Position numbers and translations under genes: made by a program | Source: Parabacteroides sp. | Lineage (GTDB): Bacteria > Bacteroidota > Bacteroidia > Bacteroidales > Tannerellaceae | Reading direction: 5' to 3' | DNA: 9,620 nucleotides | NCBI GenBank assembly: GCA_020026285.1 | Contig: JAHHQS010000145.1 | Coordinates: 1 to 9,620, forward strand | Part shown: positions 6,294 through 9,620 of the stretch, piece after piece | How the letters are laid out: every line of letters starts with the position of its first letter | How positions within the stretch are numbered: position 1 is the first letter of the stretch | The notes under the pieces: generated by a model | What the model saw: only the letters and a program-made list of their open reading frames with translations | Told to the model about the DNA's origin: nothing | Database searches by the model: none

Positions 6294-7367
6294 TTATAGT
6301 GTATTCGTTTGTTTCATCAACCAATAATCCAAAACAGTCATGGCAGCCATTGATTCTACAATAGGAACAGCTCTAGGCAAAACACACGGATCATGACGTC
6401 CACGAGCTTTTAAAACAGTATCATTACCATCCAGATCAACGGTTTCCTGTTCCATCAGTAAAGTTGCTACCGATTTGAACGCTACACGGAAATAAATAGG
6501 CTGACCATTAGAAATTCCTCCCTGAATGCCTCCTGAATGATTGGTATGAACATTTATTTTCCCGTTATCATTGAAGAAAATATCATTTCGTTCCGTACCT
6601 CTGTAAAAAGCGGCATTAAATCCATCACCATATTCAAATCCCTTCACTGCATTAATAGATAACATTGCATTACCTAAAGCAGCATGAAGTTTACCAAAAA
6701 CAGGTTCTCCCAAACCGACAGGGACTCCGGTAATAACTCCCGTGATAACTCCACCAATCGTGTCTCCATCTTTTTTAACAGAAGCTATCAGCTTTTCCAT
6801 CTCTGCCGCTTTTTCAGGATCAGGACAACGAACTATATTATCTTCGATCCTGTTCAGATCATATTCTTCCCATGATCTTTCCAGACGTATATCTCCTACC
6901 TGAGAAGTAAAAGCTTTTATTTCAACCCCCTTGTTTCCCAATATCTGTTTAGCTATAGCACCAGCGACACAACGAGAAATTGTTTCACGAGCAGAAGAAC
7001 GGCCTCCTCCACGAGGATCTCGGATTCCATATTTTGTCTGATAGGTATAATCAGCATGAGAGGGACGAAAAACCTGTTTGATATTATCATAATCAGAAGA
7101 ATGCTGATTCTTATTCCAAACTATAAAGCCAATTGGTGTCCCGGTTGTCTTTCCTTCATAAATGCCGGAAAGGAATTGGACCTCATCATCTTCCTTTCTT
7201 GAAGTTGTAATACGGGATTGTCCCGGTTTTCTTCGATTTAATTCTTTCTGTATGGCATCAAAATCAAGTTTAACACCTGAAGGACAACCATCTATTACTC
7301 CTCCGATACCAGGGCCATGAGATTCACCAAAAGAGGTCAATCTGAATATATTACCAAATGTATTCAT
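6294..7367 (-). CDS. aroC: Chorismate synthase
   Basis: AroC converts 5-enolpyruvylshikimate-3-phosphate to chorismate with reduced FMN, the last shared step of aromatic amino acid and folate/menaquinone precursor synthesis, in the cytoplasm. At 357 residues it has normal length. All three family signatures are visible: [11 protein letters not shown] (13-23), RPSHADYTY followed by [10 protein letters not shown] (101-109, 120-129), and [12 protein letters not shown] (322-333). NHSGGIQGG (276-284) is also conserved. The active-site His residues (17 and 104) and the FMN-contacting Arg and Ser are kept. ATG 7365-7367 gives the standard [18 protein letters not shown] start. It has its own -7 box and is convergent with the dehydrogenase. 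No other shikimate gene is in the window. Confidence 0.98.
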   Translation of the reverse strand: MNTFGNIFRLTSFGESHGPGIGGVIDGCPSGVKLDFDAIQKELNRRKPGQSRITTSRKEDDEVQFLSGIYEGKTTGTPIGFIVWNKNQHSSDYDNIKQVFRPSHADYTYQTKYGIRDPRGGGRSSARETISRCVAGAIAKQILGNKGVEIKAFTSQVGDIRLERSWEEYDLNRIEDNIVRCPDPEKAAEMEKLIASVKKDGDTIGGVITGVITGVPVGLGEPVFGKLHAALGNAMLSINAVKGFEYGDGFNAAFYRGTERNDIFFNDNGKINVHTNHSGGIQGGISNGQPIYFRVAFKSVATLLMEQETVDLDGNDTVLKARGRHDPCVLPRAVPIVESMAAMTVLDYWLMKQTNTL

Positions 7368-7398
7368 AACAGAATCAATTATTCTTTATTTATAATAA

Positions 7399-7406
7399 CA
7401 AACGTA
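7399..7406 (-). promoter_or_regulatory. -7 promoter box for aroC
   Basis: The minus strand reads TACGTTTG, an exact TAnnTTTG match. It predicts a start near 7392 and a leader of about 25 bases to the ATG at 7367. The expected -33 region overlaps the slyD terminator hairpin at 7420-7459. No exact TTTG is seen there. Confidence 0.5.
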
Positions 7407-7413
7407 TACATTT

Positions 7414-7459
7414 AAAACAGGCAAGTTAATAAGCCAAAGTTTCGACTTTTTAACTTGCC
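7414..7459 (-). terminator. Intrinsic terminator after slyD
   Basis: An outer 10-bp stem (7420-7429 with 7450-7459, GGCAAGTTAA) and an inner 5-bp stem (7436-7440 with 7445-7449) cap a 4-base loop. Six unpaired bases (7430-7435) interrupt one side. A short T-run follows in the minus direction (complement of 7414-7417). It lies 33 bases past the slyD stop and overlaps the upstream part of the aroC promoter. Confidence 0.75.
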
Positions 7460-7491
7460 AGATATAAAAGACTTATATTAAGTTCTATTGA

Positions 7492-8070
7492 TTAGTGGCA
7501 ACCACCACCACAGCCGCAACCGCCTTCGCTATCGTCACCGCAACCGCCGCCACAACCGCTGCAGCCACCGCCACAACCACCTGCAGGAGCAGTTAATTCG
7601 GCAATCTCTTCAGCTGTCGGTTCATGAACATCTATAACTTCGCCCTGGAAATGTAAAGTTTCTCCAGCCAATGGATGATTAAAGTCCATTACAACATCAT
7701 TTTCACGAACTTCCAATACAGAACCATTGATACGATTTCCATTAGCATCCATCATAGGAATTGTATTTCCTTCCTTAACCATTTCTGAATCGAACTTACC
7801 ATCCACTTCAAAGATATGCTTAGGCAATTCCAATACATGTTCCTGAACGTATTCGCCGTAAGCATTTTCCGGAGCAATTACAAAATCAAATTTATTACCC
7901 GGTTCCAAATCCTTCAAGCCATCTTCGAATGCAGGAATCATTGAGCCTGTTCCATAAATAAACTTCAATGGAACTTCTGGAGTTGCTTTTTCCATTAATT
8001 CTTTGTCATCTCCGGTTCCTACATACAAATCGTAAGTTACTACGACGAATGTGTTTGCTGAAATCTTCAT
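7492..8070 (-). CDS. slyD: FKBP-type peptidyl-prolyl cis-trans isomerase, SlyD-like, with Cys/Gly-rich metal-binding tail
   Basis: This cytoplasmic prolyl isomerase and chaperone has 192 residues. The FKBP half-domains (about 1-72 and 126-150) flank an insert-in-flap chaperone domain (about 73-125). Recognisable blocks are VTYDLYVGTGD (11-21), IYGTGSMIPAFEDGL (38-52), FVIAPENAYGEY (63-74), VLELPKHIF (79-87) and NHPLAGETLHFQGEV (131-145). The tail from 164 is nearly all Gly and Cys with seven Cys (166, 170, 173, 177, 185, 187, 191) and a final His192, in place of the His-rich tail of the E. coli protein. It probably binds a soft metal such as nickel, zinc or copper (inference). The tail's DNA is far more GC-rich than its surroundings, because of its Gly and Cys codons. 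It has its own -7 box 46 bases downstream of malY. Confidence 0.95.
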   Translation of the reverse strand: MKISANTFVVVTYDLYVGTGDDKELMEKATPEVPLKFIYGTGSMIPAFEDGLKDLEPGNKFDFVIAPENAYGEYVQEHVLELPKHIFEVDGKFDSEMVKEGNTIPMMDANGNRINGSVLEVRENDVVMDFNHPLAGETLHFQGEVIDVHEPTAEEIAELTAPAGGCGGGCSGCGGGCGDDSEGGCGCGGGCH

Positions 8071-8103
8071 ATTATATTTCTTATTTTATTAATAATCGTT
8101 CGG

Positions 8104-8111
8104 CAAATATA
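8104..8111 (-). promoter_or_regulatory. -7 promoter box for slyD
   Basis: The minus strand reads TATATTTG, an exact TAnnTTTG match. It lies in the 46-base gap after malY and predicts a leader of about 26 bases. Its -33 region would fall in the malY end, where no TTTG is seen. slyD may therefore have its own promoter as well as read-through from malY, since I see no terminator between them. Confidence 0.5.
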
Positions 8112-8116
8112 CAACA

Positions 8117-9295
8117 TTATTTCTGATTCACTGCTTTTTTCAGAGCCTCCAATGCATCAGTAAGTATTGAACGAGGGCAACCAATATTCAAACGCATGTA
8201 TCCGATACCTTCTTTTCCGAACATACTGCCATCATTCAAGCCTAAACCGGCTTTATCTTCGAATAAACTGACTAGTTCCGGCTGAGACAAATGCAAATCA
8301 CGGCAATCCAACCAAATCAGGAAAGAAGCCTGTGGTCTGTATATTTTAATTTGTGGGATATTCAACTGCAGATAATTTTCCACATAATTCACATTTTCTA
8401 TAATATATGAACGCATCTGCTGCAACCATTCCGCTCCATATGTGTAAGCTGCTTTCGTTGCTGTATAAGCAAAGATTGTTCCTGCATTAAATTCACCTGC
8501 CTCAAGAAAAGAATAATATTTCTTACGCAACTCTTCATCTGGCACAATTGCATACGAGCTGACAATTCCTGCAATATTAAATGTCTTACTCGGAGCCATA
8601 AATGTAATACAACAAGAAGCAGCCGTATCCGAGATAGATGCAAACGGATGATGTCTGAACTGAGGATAAGTCATTTCGGCATGAATTTCATCTGAAATAA
8701 CCAGGATACCATGTTTTGAACAAATCTCTGCCAGACGTACAAGTGTTTCTTTTTTCCAAACAACTCCTCCCGGATTATGAGGATTCGCCAAGATTAAAAG
8801 TTTACAACGATCATCTATCAATTCTTCCAATTGGTCGAAATCCATTTCATAAACACCATCTACCAGCTTTAATGGATTAAAGACCACTTCCCTGTTCATC
8901 TTTGTCGGGACCAGACGGAACGGATGGTATACAGGCGGCTGTATTATGACTTTATCTCCAGGCTCTGTAAAGCATTGTACTACGGTACCGATTCCTTTAA
9001 CAATACCTGGTATGTAAGAGAGCCACTCTCTGTCCACTTTCCAGTTATATTTGTAAATCAACCAAGTCTGGATACTCTCATAATATTCATCATCATCGAT
9101 TGTATATCCAAAGATCGGATGATTACAACGCTCTTTTAACGCATCAACAATAAAATCAGGAGTAGCAAAATCCATGTCTGCAACCCAAAGAGGTACAAGG
9201 TTTTCTTTTCCATTAAAAGCTTTTTTCAAGCCATCATATTTTACGCAATTAGTACCCTTGCGTTCTATTATTTCATCAAAATTATAATGTCTCAT
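8117..9295 (-). CDS. MalY/PatB-type PLP-dependent C-S lyase (cystathionine beta-lyase family)
   Basis: The 392-residue protein is a fold-type I PLP enzyme of the MalY/PatB branch. Most members split cystathionine to homocysteine, pyruvate and ammonia, or release H2S from cysteine; in E. coli MalY also represses the maltose regulon. Key residues are visible: VPLWVADMDF (34-43), NPHNPGG (171-177), SDEIHAE (201-207, Asp202 pairs with the PLP nitrogen), the PLP lysine in APSKTFNIAG (Lys237) and substrate-carboxylate Arg368 in MRLNIG. The ATG at 9293-9295 is preferred because MRHYNFDEIIERKGTN matches the usual family start; a TTG at 9299-9301 would add two residues. A -7 box lies about 30 bases upstream. 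Exact substrate is not decided by sequence. Confidence 0.92.
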   Translation of the reverse strand: MRHYNFDEIIERKGTNCVKYDGLKKAFNGKENLVPLWVADMDFATPDFIVDALKERCNHPIFGYTIDDDEYYESIQTWLIYKYNWKVDREWLSYIPGIVKGIGTVVQCFTEPGDKVIIQPPVYHPFRLVPTKMNREVVFNPLKLVDGVYEMDFDQLEELIDDRCKLLILANPHNPGGVVWKKETLVRLAEICSKHGILVISDEIHAEMTYPQFRHHPFASISDTAASCCITFMAPSKTFNIAGIVSSYAIVPDEELRKKYYSFLEAGEFNAGTIFAYTATKAAYTYGAEWLQQMRSYIIENVNYVENYLQLNIPQIKIYRPQASFLIWLDCRDLHLSQPELVSLFEDKAGLGLNDGSMFGKEGIGYMRLNIGCPRSILTDALEALKKAVNQK

Positions 9296-9326
9296 GTTCA
9301 ATATGATACCTAATCTTTTCTGTCAA

Positions 9327-9334
9327 CAAAAGTA
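9327..9334 (-). promoter_or_regulatory. -7 promoter box for malY-like gene
   Basis: The minus strand reads TACTTTTG, an exact TAnnTTTG match, with a predicted start near 9320 and a leader of about 25 bases to the ATG at 9295. No clear -33 TTTG is seen. An interrupted palindrome lies upstream at 9382-9404. Confidence 0.5.
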
Positions 9335-9381
9335 ATACAAATCACGAATTAGTATCTAATTTAAATGGTTCTTTTTATTAA

Positions 9382-9404
9382 AACCTCTTAATAATTAAGA
9401 AGTT
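9382..9404. promoter_or_regulatory. Interrupted palindrome upstream of malY promoter (possible operator)
   Basis: A dyad centred on base 9393 pairs 10 of 11 positions on each side (AAC-x-TCTTAAT, centre A, ATTAAGA-x-GTT). Its centre is roughly 73 bases upstream of the predicted malY start, a spacing used by activators that bind ahead of the polymerase. It is AT-rich, so chance is possible. Confidence 0.35.
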
Positions 9405-9445
9405 CTAACATGATTATGGGAAACGAGCTTTGTTTTAGCAAAAGT

Positions 9446-9498
9446 GTCAAAGATTTTCAGGGAAACGTCAAAGATTTTTCAGAAAATCTTTGACGTTT
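9446..9498. repeat. Triple repeat (two direct, one inverted) forming a perfect 16-bp hairpin
   Basis: Bases 9446-9460 (GTCAAAGATTTTCAG) and 9467-9482 (the same with one extra T) are direct repeats 21 bases apart. The inverted copy at 9483-9498 pairs perfectly with 9463-9478 (16 bp), leaving a TCAG loop at 9479-9482. The first copy can also pair with the inverted copy (about 12 bp), giving two mutually exclusive folds. On the plus strand T-residues follow, as in a terminator, but no clear plus-strand gene ends here. It lies between malY and tRNA-Phe. It may be a member of an interspersed repeat family or a stray terminator. Confidence 0.75.
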
Positions 9499-9528
9499 TT
9501 ATTTCTACAGAACCGACATTTCAGACAT

Positions 9529-9563
9529 AAAAAAAGCAGCTACTCTAAAAAGAATAACTGCTT
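9529..9563 (-). terminator. Intrinsic terminator of the tRNA-Phe transcript
   Basis: Bases 9534-9546 pair with 9551-9563 (13 bp including two G-U pairs when transcribed from the minus strand; ends AAGCAG / CTGCTT) around a 4-base loop. A run of T follows in the minus direction (complement of 9529-9535). It starts 5 bases past the tRNA 3' end. Confidence 0.85.
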
Positions 9564-9567
9564 ACTG

Positions 9568-9620
9568 TGGTACCACCAGGAATCGAACCGGGGACACAAG
9601 GATTTTCAGTCCTTTGCTCT
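9568..9620 (-). tRNA. tRNA-Phe (anticodon GAA), 3' part only
   Basis: Read on the minus strand, the sequence gives the end of the D arm (AGAGC), an anticodon stem AAGGA/TCCTT around loop CTGAAAA (anticodon GAA at 9605-9607), a 5-base variable loop, a T arm with loop TTCGATT, the acceptor strand TGGTACC (9569-9575) and discriminator A at 9568. The 5' half lies beyond the window. CCA is not encoded: CAG follows the discriminator, so the CCA end must be added by enzyme. The T stem CCCGG/CCTGG has a C-T mismatch at its middle pair (51-63). A hairpin terminator follows at once. Confidence 0.93.

Noticed and set aside
7492..7580. GC-rich patch suggesting horizontal transfer or a CRISPR-like repeat
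   Set aside because: It is the coding sequence of the SlyD Gly/Cys tail; the repeated pattern comes from Gly and Cys codons.
8398..8643. An 81-codon minus-strand frame within the malY-like gene
   Set aside because: It is an alternative frame of a well-supported PLP enzyme gene and has no features of its own.
9410..9493. A 27-codon plus-strand ORF (starts MIMGNELCF) in which the direct repeats read as repeated VKDF peptides
   Set aside because: It lies across the hairpin repeat, ends inside the stem and has no recognisable promoter. The repeated peptide follows from the DNA repeat spacing of 21 bases (a multiple of three). I treat it as a by-product unless ribosome data say otherwise.
9568..9620. 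tRNA-Phe 3' end as an integration site for a mobile element
   Set aside because: I see no integrase gene and no second copy of the tRNA 3' end in the window; the neighbouring genes are housekeeping.

Overview
The window comes from a Bacteroidota chromosome, most likely order Bacteroidales. The evidence is AT-rich DNA, promoter -7 boxes of the form TAnnTTTG just upstream of several genes, starts without an obvious Shine-Dalgarno sequence, a Tat-signal Gfo/Idh/MocA oxidoreductase, a SlyD with a Cys/Gly tail, a DUF4783-like protein beside nadC, and a tRNA gene that does not encode its CCA end. I cannot fix the genus. The content is housekeeping and metabolic. I see no prophage, insertion sequence, CRISPR array or defence island.

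Layout. At the left edge lies the C-terminal tail of a plus-strand protein (possibly hemerythrin-like), followed 12 bases later by a LuxR-type regulator whose receiver domain has lost its phosphoacceptor Asp. A bidirectional terminator separates it from a convergent, exported endonuclease/exonuclease/phosphatase-fold protein. Next, on the minus strand, come a Tat-exported NAD(P)-dependent sugar-type oxidoreductase and a two-gene unit of a small exported DUF4783-like protein and nadC (NAD biosynthesis). Facing away from that unit is a plus-strand pair, rlmH (23S rRNA methyltransferase) and a D-2-hydroxyacid dehydrogenase. A long hairpin separates this pair from convergent aroC (chorismate synthase). 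Then come slyD (FKBP prolyl isomerase) and a MalY/PatB-type C-S lyase, both minus strand. The right edge holds the 3' part of a tRNA-Phe gene (anticodon GAA) and its terminator.

How the genes work together. Most are independent short transcription units. Recognisable -7 boxes about 20 to 60 bases from the start codon precede malY, slyD, aroC, the DUF4783-like gene and the oxidoreductase, and hairpins follow most units. Functional links are loose: NadC supplies NAD for the two dehydrogenases, AroC feeds aromatic amino acid synthesis, and the MalY-like enzyme acts in sulfur amino acid metabolism.

The least explained sequence is the 266-base gap between malY and tRNA-Phe. It holds an interrupted palindrome upstream of the malY promoter and a triple repeat (two direct copies, one inverted) that forms a perfect 16-bp hairpin. 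Other points worth checking are the pseudo-receiver regulator, the near-mirror-image promoters between rlmH and the DUF4783-nadC unit, and a hairpin just upstream of the endonuclease-fold start codon. Nothing here convincingly amounts to a new biological system.
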